Below, in pieces: positions 27,352-35,095 of a stretch of DNA of 42,935 nucleotides (positions are counted from its first letter, which is position 1; each line of letters begins with the position of its first letter). A program made the position numbers and the translations under genes. Source of the DNA: Tissierellia bacterium (lineage in GTDB: Bacteria > Bacillota > Clostridia > Tissierellales > Peptoniphilaceae); contig JAUNLJ010000001.1 of NCBI GenBank assembly GCA_030532305.1, forward strand, positions 1 through 42,935. The letters are read 5' to 3'. The notes under the pieces are model-generated. The model was not told the origin of the DNA, did no database searches, and worked only from the letters and a program-made list of their open reading frames with translations.

Positions 27352-28587
27352 ATGGCACTTTTCATTCAAGAAATTATCCCTTCTTCTTCCCAGGAAGATG
27401 ACCTCCTCCAAAAGAGCTTCCACTTCCTCTACAAGAGGACCCTCTCTAGTCCACAAGACCTAAAAGACCGCTACCACCATAAGAAGGTCTATGGCCTCTA
27501 CCGGGAAGAAGACCTCTTGGGCTTTTTTACCCTGGCGCCCCTAGAGGAGGGGGCCTGTCTTTTAGAGGACCTCTTTATCCTTCCTGACTACAGGGGCCAG
27601 GGCTACGGACGGGCCCTCCTTGGCCAGGCCGGCTATCTGGCTAAGGCGGCCGGCTATAAAAGGCTTCTTAGCCATGCCCGGGCGGCCTGTCTGGACTTTT
27701 TAAAAAAAGAAGGCTACCAAAAAGTAGACAAGGACTATGGCCTAGGGAAGACCTCTTTTAACCGAATGGAAAAGGACCTAGCTAAGGCAAGGCCCAGCCT
27801 CCTCCACTACCAAGCCCGCCAAGATAAGGGACTCTCCTTCTTGGCCTATGGGGACGACCTCCTCCCCCTTCTAGGCCAGGCCCAAAAGCGCTTTATCAAG
27901 GAAGAGCTCAACTATTGGGACCTGGGCCCAGAAAGCCAGGACCTCTTCCTAGAAGACCTCTTGGCCAAAAGGGTCCTCCTCCAAGAAAGTAAGGTCCTCC
28001 TGCCCTCCTTTTATTTTAAGAGGACCTATAAAAATCTGGATCCCCAGCTAAGGGTCCTAGACCCCTACCAGCTCATGGCAGAGGCTGCCTTAAAAAAGAG
28101 CCAAAGTAAACGAATCCTGGTCCTCCTGCCCTCCCTCCTTATGGCAGATGACCCCTACCCGGCCCTTATGGCTGGCCTAGACAAGGAGGCCCAGGTGAAG
28201 ACCCTGGCCCTAGACCTGGGTGGGCTTCCCCTGGGAGCCCGTTATTCTAAGGACCTAGAGGAGGACCTAAAAGGCCTTATCCAGGATCTTAAGGACCAGG
28301 GAGGGGACTTTGACTGCCTGGTCTTGTCGGACTTTTTTTACCAGGGCCCCCTAGACCAGATCAAGGAGGCCTTTGTCCTCCACTACCCCCACAAGGTCCA
28401 CTTTATTGACCCCCTTCCTGTGGTGGAAGAGGGCCTAAGGGAGGTCCTTATCCAGGAAAATTTAGGCCAAATAGCTCCTCGGCCAGGCCAAACCTATTTC
28501 TTTGGCTTTGACACCAGCAAGGAAGGCCTTTATTCTTCTCAACTTCCAGGCCAAGGACCTGTTCATATTATTTCTCTGGACCATTAA
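27352..28587 (+). CDS. GNAT acetyltransferase fused to a racemase-like domain without catalytic cysteines
   Basis: A 411-residue two-domain protein. Residues 1-145 are a GNAT domain with the acetyl-CoA loop LPDYRGQGYGRALL. Residues 150-395 are not obvious, but the order of motifs follows glutamate racemase: KVLLPSFYF (MurI VVACNTAS), LRVLDPYQLMAEAAL (VIEPGARAAL), KRILVLLPSLL (KRIGVIAT), then DCLVLSDFFYQ (LVLGCTHYPLL) and VHFIDPLPVVEE (VTLIDPGEAV). Both catalytic cysteine positions are changed, so racemase activity is not expected. The ATG follows AAAGGAG. It lies downstream of a GntR gene. The GNAT call is firm; the second domain is inference. Confidence 0.8.
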   Translation: MALFIQEIIPSSSQEDDLLQKSFHFLYKRTLSSPQDLKDRYHHKKVYGLYREEDLLGFFTLAPLEEGACLLEDLFILPDYRGQGYGRALLGQAGYLAKAAGYKRLLSHARAACLDFLKKEGYQKVDKDYGLGKTSFNRMEKDLAKARPSLLHYQARQDKGLSFLAYGDDLLPLLGQAQKRFIKEELNYWDLGPESQDLFLEDLLAKRVLLQESKVLLPSFYFKRTYKNLDPQLRVLDPYQLMAEAALKKSQSKRILVLLPSLLMADDPYPALMAGLDKEAQVKTLALDLGGLPLGARYSKDLEEDLKGLIQDLKDQGGDFDCLVLSDFFYQGPLDQIKEAFVLHYPHKVHFIDPLPVVEEGLREVLIQENLGQIAPRPGQTYFFGFDTSKEGLYSSQLPGQGPVHIISLDH

Positions 28588-28594
28588 GAACCTA

Positions 28595-28627
28595 GGGGAC
28601 CCCTTAAGAGGCTGGGTCCCCTTTTTT
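28595..28627 (+). terminator. Terminator of the gntR-GNAT operon
   Basis: GGGGACCC pairs with GGGTCCCC around an 11-base loop, followed by TTTTTT. It overlaps the 3' end of metH, which converges on it; the minus-strand side lacks a T-run. Confidence 0.85.
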
Positions 28628-30952
28628 GTGGCCAAAAACTGCCTCTGCCACCCCTATATTGGCCTTGGCATCTGGCAGATAATAGTCGGCCCCCATTTTT
28701 TTGCTGTAGGCCTCGGTTAAAACGGCCCCTCCCACCATAATGGCCAGGTCTGGCTGGGCCTTTTTAAGGATCTTGATGGTCTCCTCCATACTGGCCAGGC
28801 TGGTGGTCATAAGGGCACTAAGGCCCACCAGCCTAATGTCTTCTTTTTGGACCCTCTCTAAAATCTGGTCTGGGGCCACATCCTTGCCCAGGTCCACCAG
28901 GTCATAGCCATAGTTTTCCATGAGGACCTTGGCTATATTTTTTCCTATGTCGTGGACGTCCCCCTTGACTGTGGCTACCAGGATCTTGCCCCGGGACAGG
29001 TCCGGTCTCCCCTGGCTTTTTAGGACTTCCTTTAGGAGGGCAAAGCCCCCCTGGGCTGCCTTGGCCGACTGGATCAGTTGAGGGAGGAAGGTCTTGCCCA
29101 CTTCATAGTCCCTGCCCACCTGGTCTAGGGCCGGAATTAGGTCCTCCTCTATAATGGCCTCCATGCTCTTCTCTTCCAGGGCTCTTTTGACTCCCTGGAC
29201 CACTTCCTCTTCCAGGCCCTTTAGGACAGCCTCCCTTAGGGAGTCGATTTTTTTGTCTGCCTCTTCCTTTTGGACCTCCTGGCCAAAGGCCTTCATGTAG
29301 GTCACGAGGTCCTCCCGGCCCCCTTTTAGGACCTGGTAGGACCTAATGGCCTCCATGATCCCCCTTTCTCTGGGGTTTACAATGGCCAAATCCAGGCCCC
29401 GGTCCATGGCCAGGGTCAAAAAGCTTTGGTTTAGGAGGTGTCTTTGGGGCAGGCCATAGGAAATATTAGAAATTCCTAAAATGGTCTTGACCCCCAGGTC
29501 TTTTTTGACCCTTTCCAGGGCCCCTAGGGTCTCTTGGGCCTGGGCCTGGTTAGAAGAGAGGGTGAGGGCCAAACAGTCCATATAGATATCAGAAGGGGGG
29601 ATCCCATGGTCTCCAGCGGCCTGGACAATTTTTTTTGCAATCTCAAACCGGTCCTGGGCCGTTTTAGGCAGGCCCCTTTCATCTAGGGTGAGGGCCACCA
29701 GCTGGGCATTGTATTTTTTAGCCAGGGGGAGGAGGGTCTCTAGCTTGTCCCTTTCCCCACTCAAGGAGTTAATAATGGCCCGGCCATTATAGACCCTAAG
29801 GCCAGCCTCCAGGGCGTGTGGTTGGCTGGAGTCAATTTGTAGGGGGACATCTAGGACAGCCTGGAGGGCCTTAACCAGTTTGGCCTGGGCCTGGGCCTCA
29901 TCCAGACCGGGACAGGCCACATTGACATCTAAAATCTGGGCTCCCGCCTGGACCTGGCCTAGGCCCTCCCTAAGGAGGACCTCCATGTCCCCTTCCAAAA
30001 GGGCTTTTTGGAGGTCCTCCCTTCCACTGGGGTTTAGGCTCTCTCCCACCACCACCAGACCCTTAACAGGCACAAAACGGGTCCCTGAAGAGGGGCCCTC
30101 CAGGGGCTTGGGGGTCCTTTTTATTACCTTCTTGCCTCCCAGGGCCTGGGTCAGCCCCCTTATATAGCTGGGGTCTGTCCCACAACAGCCCCCCAGGTAG
30201 CGGACCCCCAGCTGGTGGAGGCCCTTCATCTCCCGGACAAAGGCTTCTGGCCCCAGGTCATAGCCCCCCTGCATATTGGGCATGCCTGCATTGGGTTTGA
30301 CCACCAGGTCTGTTTGGCAAATCTCTCCCATCCTCTGGACCAGGGGATAGAGCTTTTCAGGCCCCAGGGAACAGTTGATCCCTAGACCAGCCAGGCCCAT
30401 TCCGTCTAGGGCATTGACAAAGCTATCTATGTCCACCCCCGAAAAGGTCCTTCCGTCCTCCTGGAAGGTCATGGTGGCAAAAATAGGCAGGTCTGTCAGG
30501 TCCCGGGCAGCCAAAATCCCTGCCTTGAGTTCATAGAGGTCGCTCATGGTTTCAAAGACAATAAGATCGGCCCCCCGCCCCGCCTCTATGACCTGGGCAA
30601 AATAGTCGTAGGCCCTTTCAAAACTGATCTCCCCCAGGGGCTCCAAAAGCCCACCCAGGGGGCCTATGTCCAGGGCCACCTGGGTCCTGGTCCCCTGGGC
30701 CGCCTTCCGGGCATTTTTAAGGGCGGCCCAGATGACCTCCCTAAAGCCCCCTTCTGGGTACTTATAGGGGTTGGCCCCAAAGGTGTAGGCGTAGACCATG
30801 TCTGCTCCGGCCTGGATATAGGACCGGTGGATGGCCTCTATCTCCTTTCCATGGCTGATATTTAATTTCTCCGGCTGGGGGCCGGGGGCTAGGCCCAGCC
30901 TTTGAATTTGGGTCCCCATGGCCCCATCTAAAAAAATAAGTGACTTATCCAT
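28604..30952 (-). CDS. metH: Cobalamin-dependent methionine synthase without activation domain
   Basis: It transfers a methyl group from methyltetrahydrofolate through cobalamin to homocysteine. The 782 residues hold the homocysteine domain (1-285; FLDGAMGTQ, zinc cysteines in GINCS and GGCCGT), the pterin-binding domain (about 300-550), the cobalamin cap helices (about 575-650) and the Rossmann cobalamin domain with GDVHDIGKNI (the DxHxxG motif that supplies the cobalt-binding histidine). The fourth, AdoMet-binding reactivation domain of the 1200-residue enzyme is absent and is encoded by the gene directly upstream, which overlaps by 8 bases. The ATG at 30952 is the natural start. No cobalamin riboswitch is recognisable nearby. 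Confidence 0.95.
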   Translation of the reverse strand: MDKSLIFLDGAMGTQIQRLGLAPGPQPEKLNISHGKEIEAIHRSYIQAGADMVYAYTFGANPYKYPEGGFREVIWAALKNARKAAQGTRTQVALDIGPLGGLLEPLGEISFERAYDYFAQVIEAGRGADLIVFETMSDLYELKAGILAARDLTDLPIFATMTFQEDGRTFSGVDIDSFVNALDGMGLAGLGINCSLGPEKLYPLVQRMGEICQTDLVVKPNAGMPNMQGGYDLGPEAFVREMKGLHQLGVRYLGGCCGTDPSYIRGLTQALGGKKVIKRTPKPLEGPSSGTRFVPVKGLVVVGESLNPSGREDLQKALLEGDMEVLLREGLGQVQAGAQILDVNVACPGLDEAQAQAKLVKALQAVLDVPLQIDSSQPHALEAGLRVYNGRAIINSLSGERDKLETLLPLAKKYNAQLVALTLDERGLPKTAQDRFEIAKKIVQAAGDHGIPPSDIYMDCLALTLSSNQAQAQETLGALERVKKDLGVKTILGISNISYGLPQRHLLNQSFLTLAMDRGLDLAIVNPRERGIMEAIRSYQVLKGGREDLVTYMKAFGQEVQKEEADKKIDSLREAVLKGLEEEVVQGVKRALEEKSMEAIIEEDLIPALDQVGRDYEVGKTFLPQLIQSAKAAQGGFALLKEVLKSQGRPDLSRGKILVATVKGDVHDIGKNIAKVLMENYGYDLVDLGKDVAPDQILERVQKEDIRLVGLSALMTTSLASMEETIKILKKAQPDLAIMVGGAVLTEAYSKKMGADYYLPDAKANIGVAEAVFGHKKGDPAS

Positions 30953-31577
30953 ATGAACATACCCTCCCCTGGGTTTTTAACTGGCAGGTCTTCCTTAAAA
31001 GACAGGTCCCACACCCCCGGTGCCGGTGGACTGGCTCTTTTTTTGAAAGGCCAAAAATGCCCGACTTGGACTTAAGGGGCCGCATAAGGCCAGAAGAAAG
31101 GAGGCTGACCCCCACCTCCTGGCCTGGCACTAGTTTAAAAATCTCCTCCTGGCAGGCCAGGGGAAAGTCCCCATAGCCCGGCGAAAAGGAGTCGGTGGCA
31201 TAAAGGGGGGAAAATTCCCTGGCCAGGCCCCCCTTCCACAGGGCCTCCTCCCGGGCCAAATAGACCGAGGCCACCCCCTGGTAGACCCAGGCCCTCTCCA
31301 CCGATAGGCAAGCTAGACGCCCTTCCTCCCGGTCCACTTCAAAACCCAGGCTCCCTAAATAGACCACCCCCTGGCTAGCCCCCCTTAGGAGGTCCGCCAG
31401 GTCCCCACCCTGAAGGAGTTTTTTTAGGCGGGGGTCCTCCAGGCTATAGACCCGGTAGGTCCACCGGGGCCGGGCTAGGCGGCCTAGGCTTTCCAGGGCC
31501 TCATCTATAAGGTCTTCCATTCTTTTAGAAACCGGCCCCTCAAGAAGGTCGAGCTGCTGGTAAATGGCCTGGCGCAT
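30945..31577 (-). CDS. Methionine synthase activation domain protein (free-standing)
   Basis: It has 210 residues and is probably the partner that re-methylates oxidised cobalamin in MetH with AdoMet. The block SFSPGYGDFPLACQ and the block SSGLMRPLKSKSGIFGLS are the reactivation-domain signatures. In the RxxxGY motif the arginine is replaced by serine (SFSPGY). The C-terminus carries CGTC, a fifth-spaced C and a fourth C (CxxC-x5-C-x8-C), a cluster seen in anaerobe versions that might bind iron-sulphur or zinc. The ATG follows GGAGGGGACC. It lies between alr and metH with an 8-base overlap into metH, so a complex of the two proteins is likely. Confidence 0.85.
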   Translation of the reverse strand: MRQAIYQQLDLLEGPVSKRMEDLIDEALESLGRLARPRWTYRVYSLEDPRLKKLLQGGDLADLLRGASQGVVYLGSLGFEVDREEGRLACLSVERAWVYQGVASVYLAREEALWKGGLAREFSPLYATDSFSPGYGDFPLACQEEIFKLVPGQEVGVSLLSSGLMRPLKSKSGIFGLSKKEPVHRHRGCGTCLLRKTCQLKTQGRVCSYG

Positions 31578-31596
31578 GGTCCCCTCCTCTAACTCC

Positions 31597-32730
31597 TTAA
31601 AGATTGATATGCCTTTTGGGGATCCTGTCCCTTAGCATGGCTTGGAAGAAGGTGGAAGACTTCCCTCCCCAAAGGGACCAGTCGTCTAGGGTGATTTCCT
31701 CCTGGCCCTGCCGGCCCAAAAGGACCACGGTGTCTCCCTGCTGGCAGAAGACCCCGGTGGCGTCCACCATGATCATATCCATATTCATGGCCCCAATTTG
31801 CCGGCACCTTTGGCCTCCAATAAGGACCTCCATCTTGCCGGCCAGGGCATAGGGAAGGCCGTCCCCATAGCCTAGGGGAAGGGTCACCACCCGGATGGGG
31901 GCCTGGGCCTCAAAGGTCCCATCATAGGACACGCTCCGGCCTGCGGGAAAGTCCTGGACCCGGGCTATCCGGCAATAGAGGCTCATAGCACTCTTAAGAG
32001 GGAATTTTTTATCCTCCTTCAGGACATGGCGGCCGGTCATGGACCCTATGGGCAGGGCCCCAGACCGGACCCCTTCTAGGCCGGCCTCCCCAAACTTAAT
32101 GATCCCAGCACTGTCAGACATATGGCGAAAAATAGGCCCTATCCCCATATCTTCTAAAGCCTGGGTAAAGTCCTTAAAGGTCTGGATCTGGTCGAGGGAA
32201 AACTGGTCGTCTTCGGTTTCTGTCCTGGCAAAGTGGCTATAGACCCCCTCTAATCTTAGGCCCTCCAGGGCCACAATGGCCTTAATTTCCTCCAGGGAGG
32301 CCTGGTCTGGTAAAAAGCCCAGGCGAGATAGGCCTGTGTCCACTACCAGCTGGATCCCTGCCTTTTTCCCCTGGCTAAGGGCCTCCTGGTTGAGCCTTTC
32401 TGCCATGGGCCGGTTCCATAGGGCCAGGCTGATGTCGTGGCTTAAGGCCTCTTCAAACATGTCTTCCCCGGTATAACCCAGGACCAGGATATTGGCCTTA
32501 GGGAGGGCCTGTCTAAGTTCTAAGGCCTCCTCCATATTAGACACCGCATAGTTTCTAATGCCAAAGTCCCAGCCCGTCCTTCCAATGGCCAGGGCCCCAC
32601 AGGAGTAGGCGTCATCCTTTAGGACCAGGCGCAGGTCTGTGGCCGGCTTAAGGGCTTTTTTGATCATCTCTAGGTTGTCTCTAACTTGCTGGTGGTCAAT
32701 TTCCATCCAAACGGGTCGACTTAATTTCAT
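31597..32730 (-). CDS. alr: Alanine racemase family PLP enzyme
   Basis: Alanine racemase converts L- to D-alanine for the cell wall. The 377 residues form an N-terminal TIM barrel and a C-terminal beta domain. The PLP lysine is K38 in VLKDDAYSCG (usually KADAYGHG), and the catalytic tyrosine of the other subunit is in SVSYDGTF; PLGYGDGLPYAL and GAMNMDMIMVDAT are the other conserved blocks. Two positions are unusual: the PGIALYG block reads GALPIGS, and the C-terminal YRVPR motif reads DRIPK, so the tyrosine that touches the PLP phosphate is an aspartate. The substrate could be alanine, serine or broad. The ATG follows AAGGGAGG. It leads an operon with the MetH activation protein and metH. Confidence 0.85.
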   Translation of the reverse strand: MKLSRPVWMEIDHQQVRDNLEMIKKALKPATDLRLVLKDDAYSCGALAIGRTGWDFGIRNYAVSNMEEALELRQALPKANILVLGYTGEDMFEEALSHDISLALWNRPMAERLNQEALSQGKKAGIQLVVDTGLSRLGFLPDQASLEEIKAIVALEGLRLEGVYSHFARTETEDDQFSLDQIQTFKDFTQALEDMGIGPIFRHMSDSAGIIKFGEAGLEGVRSGALPIGSMTGRHVLKEDKKFPLKSAMSLYCRIARVQDFPAGRSVSYDGTFEAQAPIRVVTLPLGYGDGLPYALAGKMEVLIGGQRCRQIGAMNMDMIMVDATGVFCQQGDTVVLLGRQGQEEITLDDWSLWGGKSSTFFQAMLRDRIPKRHINL

Positions 32731-32750
32731 GGCTTTCCTCCCTTATATTT

Positions 32751-32772
32751 TTCCTTTATCTTTATTATAGGC
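32751..32772 (-). promoter_or_regulatory. Promoter region of the alr-metH operon with a repeated 22-base element
   Basis: On the minus strand the element reads GCCTATAATAAAGATAAAGG plus AA, with TATAAT at 32769-32764. It differs by one base from 34989-35010 in the HMA-ATPase promoter. The -35 position (TTTTCT) is weak. Confidence 0.5.
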
Positions 32773-32819
32773 AAGAAGGGCCGCTTAGAAAAGGGGAAAG
32801 GGCTTTTTTAATCCAGCCT

Positions 32820-32870
32820 AAAAAAAAGGCCCCAGGAAAAATCTAAGGACATAGACTTTTCCTAGGGCCT
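32820..32870 (-). terminator. Terminator of the HMA-ATPase operon
   Basis: A 14-bp stem, AGGCCCTAGGAAAA with TTTTCCTGGGGCCT, around a 16-base loop, followed by seven or more T residues on the minus strand. Confidence 0.88.
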
Positions 32871-32888
32871 CCCTAAGGAGGTCTTATT

Positions 32889-34760
32889 TTATTTTAGGGT
32901 CCTCATGGCGTTAACTACGGCAATAATCATAACCCCCACATCGGCAAAGATGGCCATGACCATGGTGGCTAGACCAAAGACACTTAGGACCATGACCCCC
33001 AGTTTGATAACCAGGGACAGGGCAATGTTTTGCTGGGCAATCCTTAGGGTCTTCTTAGCAATGGACCGGGCCAGGACCAGCCCCTCCAAATCATCATCCA
33101 TAAGGACAATATCTGCCGCCTCGATGGCTGCATCGGACCCCAGGCTCCCCATGGCAATGCCCACATGGGCCCGGCCAAGAACTGGGGCATCGTTAATGCC
33201 ATCCCCCACATAGGCCACCAGGTCCCCAGGTTTTTCCTGGGAAAGGATGTCTTCAAAAATCCTGACCTTGTCCTGGGGCAAGAGCTCCGCATAGACTGGG
33301 TCTAGGCCTAGTTTCTGGCCCAGGTCCTTGGCCACAGGCTCCCGGTCTCCCGTTAGGAGGATTTGCCGGTGGACCCCCTGGCCTCTTAGGTCCTCTAGGG
33401 CCTTTTTACTGGAGGCCTTGAGCCTATCAGCAATCAGAAAGGACCCCTGGATTTGGCCCCCTAGGGCCACATAGACCCCAGTGCCCACCCCTTCTAGGGC
33501 TGGGGCCTCTAGGCCATGGGCTGCCATCAGCCTCTTATTGCCCACCAGGACCTCCTCCCCTCTTAGCCTTCCCTTAAGGCCCATCCCATGGACCTCTTCT
33601 ACTTGGGAAAGGTCCTCATAAAAGGGGGACCCATAGGCCCTGACAATAGACTGGGCAATGGGGTGGTTGGAATAGGCCTCTAGGCTAGCCCCATAAAGGG
33701 GCCAGTCCTCCCGGTCCCCATAGGACCTGACATCTACCAGGCTAAAGTCTCCCTGGGTCAGGGTCCCGGTCTTGTCAAAGACCAGGGTCTTGACCCGGGC
33801 TAGGGCCTCTAAAAAATTAGATCCCTTGACCAAAATCCCCTGCCGGGAGGCCCGGCCAATCCCCCCAAAAAAGGTAAGGGGAACAGAAATCACCAGGGCA
33901 CAGGGGCAAGACACCACTAGGAAGATCAGGGCCCTTTGGATCCAAAGGGCCCAGGTGCCCCCCATAAGAAGCGGGGGCAAAATCCCCACGGCCAGGGCCA
34001 TAAAGACCACCACCGGTGTGTAATAACGGGCAAAACGGCTGATGAAATTTTCTAAAACAGACTTTTTCTCTGTGGCCTCTTCCAAAAGCTCTAGGATCTT
34101 GGCCACAGTAGACTCATCAAAAAGTTTCTTGACCTGGATCTTTAAGGGGCCTGTCAGGTTAATGGCCCCAGAAGGGACCTCCTCCCCCTCCTGAACCTCT
34201 ACTGGAAGGGACTCCCCGGTCAAGAAGGCTAGGTTTAGGCTAGACTTACCCCCTATAATTTCCCCATCTAGGGGGATCTTTTCTCCGGGATAGACCAGGA
34301 TGACCTCCTCTAGGTCCACCTCCTCTGGATCCACAATCTCTTCCCTTCCCCCTCTGAGAACCCGAGCCTCCTCTGGGGCATAGTCTAAGAGGCTGGCAAT
34401 GGACTGGCGGCTCTTGCCCAGGGCCAAAGACTCAAAGAGCTCCCCTATGGCGTAAAAGACCATGACCATAAGGGCCTCCACATAGTCCCCCAGGGCCAGG
34501 GCACCCAGGGTGGCAATGGCCATTAAAAAGTTCTCGTCAAAGACCTGGCCATGGCCCATATGGTAGAAGGCATCTTTTAAAACCTTAAAGCCCACTAAAA
34601 AATAGGCCCCTATAAAGAGGGCCTCCCGGACAGGGGAGCCAAAGGGGCCTAGAAGGCCTAGGAAGAGGATAAAAAGAGCCAAGAGAATTTTTTTAAGGGC
34701 CCTCTTGTCCCTGGGCGACCAGACCAGGTTCTCAAAGAACAATTTTACAGTCCCTTTCAA
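32889..34760 (-). CDS. Zinc/cadmium/lead-exporting P1B-type ATPase
   Basis: An integral membrane metal pump of 623 residues. Motifs: TGES (181-184), the metal-binding CPC in VSCPCALVIS (285-287), DKTGTLTQGD with the phosphorylated Asp329, the HP dipeptide in SNHPIAQS, and GDGINDAPVL. The lysine in SLVIKLG and the aspartate in FADVGVM near the end match the P1B-2 (Zn/Cd/Pb) signature rather than the copper class. The usual N-terminal HMA domain is missing and is supplied by the preceding small gene. The start is uncertain: TTG 34760 (given) or TTG 34742 with AAAGGG nine bases upstream, both inside the HMA gene. The choice does not affect the call. Confidence 0.92.
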   Translation of the reverse strand: MKGTVKLFFENLVWSPRDKRALKKILLALFILFLGLLGPFGSPVREALFIGAYFLVGFKVLKDAFYHMGHGQVFDENFLMAIATLGALALGDYVEALMVMVFYAIGELFESLALGKSRQSIASLLDYAPEEARVLRGGREEIVDPEEVDLEEVILVYPGEKIPLDGEIIGGKSSLNLAFLTGESLPVEVQEGEEVPSGAINLTGPLKIQVKKLFDESTVAKILELLEEATEKKSVLENFISRFARYYTPVVVFMALAVGILPPLLMGGTWALWIQRALIFLVVSCPCALVISVPLTFFGGIGRASRQGILVKGSNFLEALARVKTLVFDKTGTLTQGDFSLVDVRSYGDREDWPLYGASLEAYSNHPIAQSIVRAYGSPFYEDLSQVEEVHGMGLKGRLRGEEVLVGNKRLMAAHGLEAPALEGVGTGVYVALGGQIQGSFLIADRLKASSKKALEDLRGQGVHRQILLTGDREPVAKDLGQKLGLDPVYAELLPQDKVRIFEDILSQEKPGDLVAYVGDGINDAPVLGRAHVGIAMGSLGSDAAIEAADIVLMDDDLEGLVLARSIAKKTLRIAQQNIALSLVIKLGVMVLSVFGLATMVMAIFADVGVMIIAVVNAMRTLK

Positions 34761-34953
34761 TCTTGCTAATTTCCCTTTGGGCCTCCTCCAGGATCCGGTC
34801 TAGGTCCTCTTCCTGGGCCCTTATCCTAAGCTTGCTGGTTAAGAAGTTGACCTTGGCCTCCTGGACCCCTTCAATCTTGCCTATGGCCCGGGTCATCTTG
34901 TCGGCGCAGGCCCCACAGCCTAGGTTGTCTAATTTATAGGATGTCTTTGTCAT
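34732..34953 (-). CDS. Heavy-metal-associated (HMA) domain protein
   Basis: A 73-residue cytosolic metal-binding protein with the ferredoxin-like HMA fold. The metal site is GCGACADK (CxxC, around residues 12-16). A second part, ERDCKIVL, carries an extra cysteine at the C-terminus. The ATG follows AAAGGAGG. It overlaps the ATPase gene by up to 29 bases and is clearly its partner, acting as the detached N-terminal domain or a metallochaperone. Copper-type HMA domains often have MxCxxC; here the start is LGCGAC, consistent with Zn/Cd handling. Confidence 0.9.
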   Translation of the reverse strand: MTKTSYKLDNLGCGACADKMTRAIGKIEGVQEAKVNFLTSKLRIRAQEEDLDRILEEAQREISKIERDCKIVL

Positions 34954-34968
34954 TTTATAGCCTCCTTT

Positions 34969-34990
34969 AATGCATGAATGTTCATATATT
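34969..34990. promoter_or_regulatory. Palindrome before the HMA-ATPase operon, possible ArsR/SmtB operator
   Basis: AATGCATGAA and TTCATATATT are complementary at 8 of 10 positions around a TG centre. It lies between the promoter's start region and the HMA ribosome binding site. The TGAA-TTCA core is shared with ArsR-family zinc operators, but the spacing (two bases instead of about six) differs. Confidence 0.4.
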
Positions 34991-35001
34991 CCTTTATCTT
35001 T

Positions 35002-35030
35002 ATTTTAGGCCTTCCCTTAGGCCCTGTCAA
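35002..35030 (-). promoter_or_regulatory. Promoter of the HMA-ATPase operon
   Basis: A perfect TTGACA (35030-35025), a 17-base spacer and TAAAAT (35007-35002) on the minus strand. The palindrome GATAAGCCTTATC (35033-35045) lies directly upstream of the -35. Confidence 0.78.
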
Positions 35031-35052
35031 GTGATAAGCCTTATCCAAAACC

Positions 35053-35084
35053 AAAAAAATAAGCAAGAGGGCTTCCTCTTGCTT
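35053..35084 (-). terminator. Terminator of the zinc-ribbon gene
   Basis: AAGCAAGAGG pairs with CCTCTTGCTT around AAGC, followed by ATTTTTTT on the minus strand. Confidence 0.92.
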
Positions 35085-35095
35085 AAGGTATTTTC

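Noticed and set aside
30953..32800. Cobalamin or SAM riboswitch controlling metH
   Set aside because: No conserved riboswitch core is visible before alr or between the genes; the gaps are too short.
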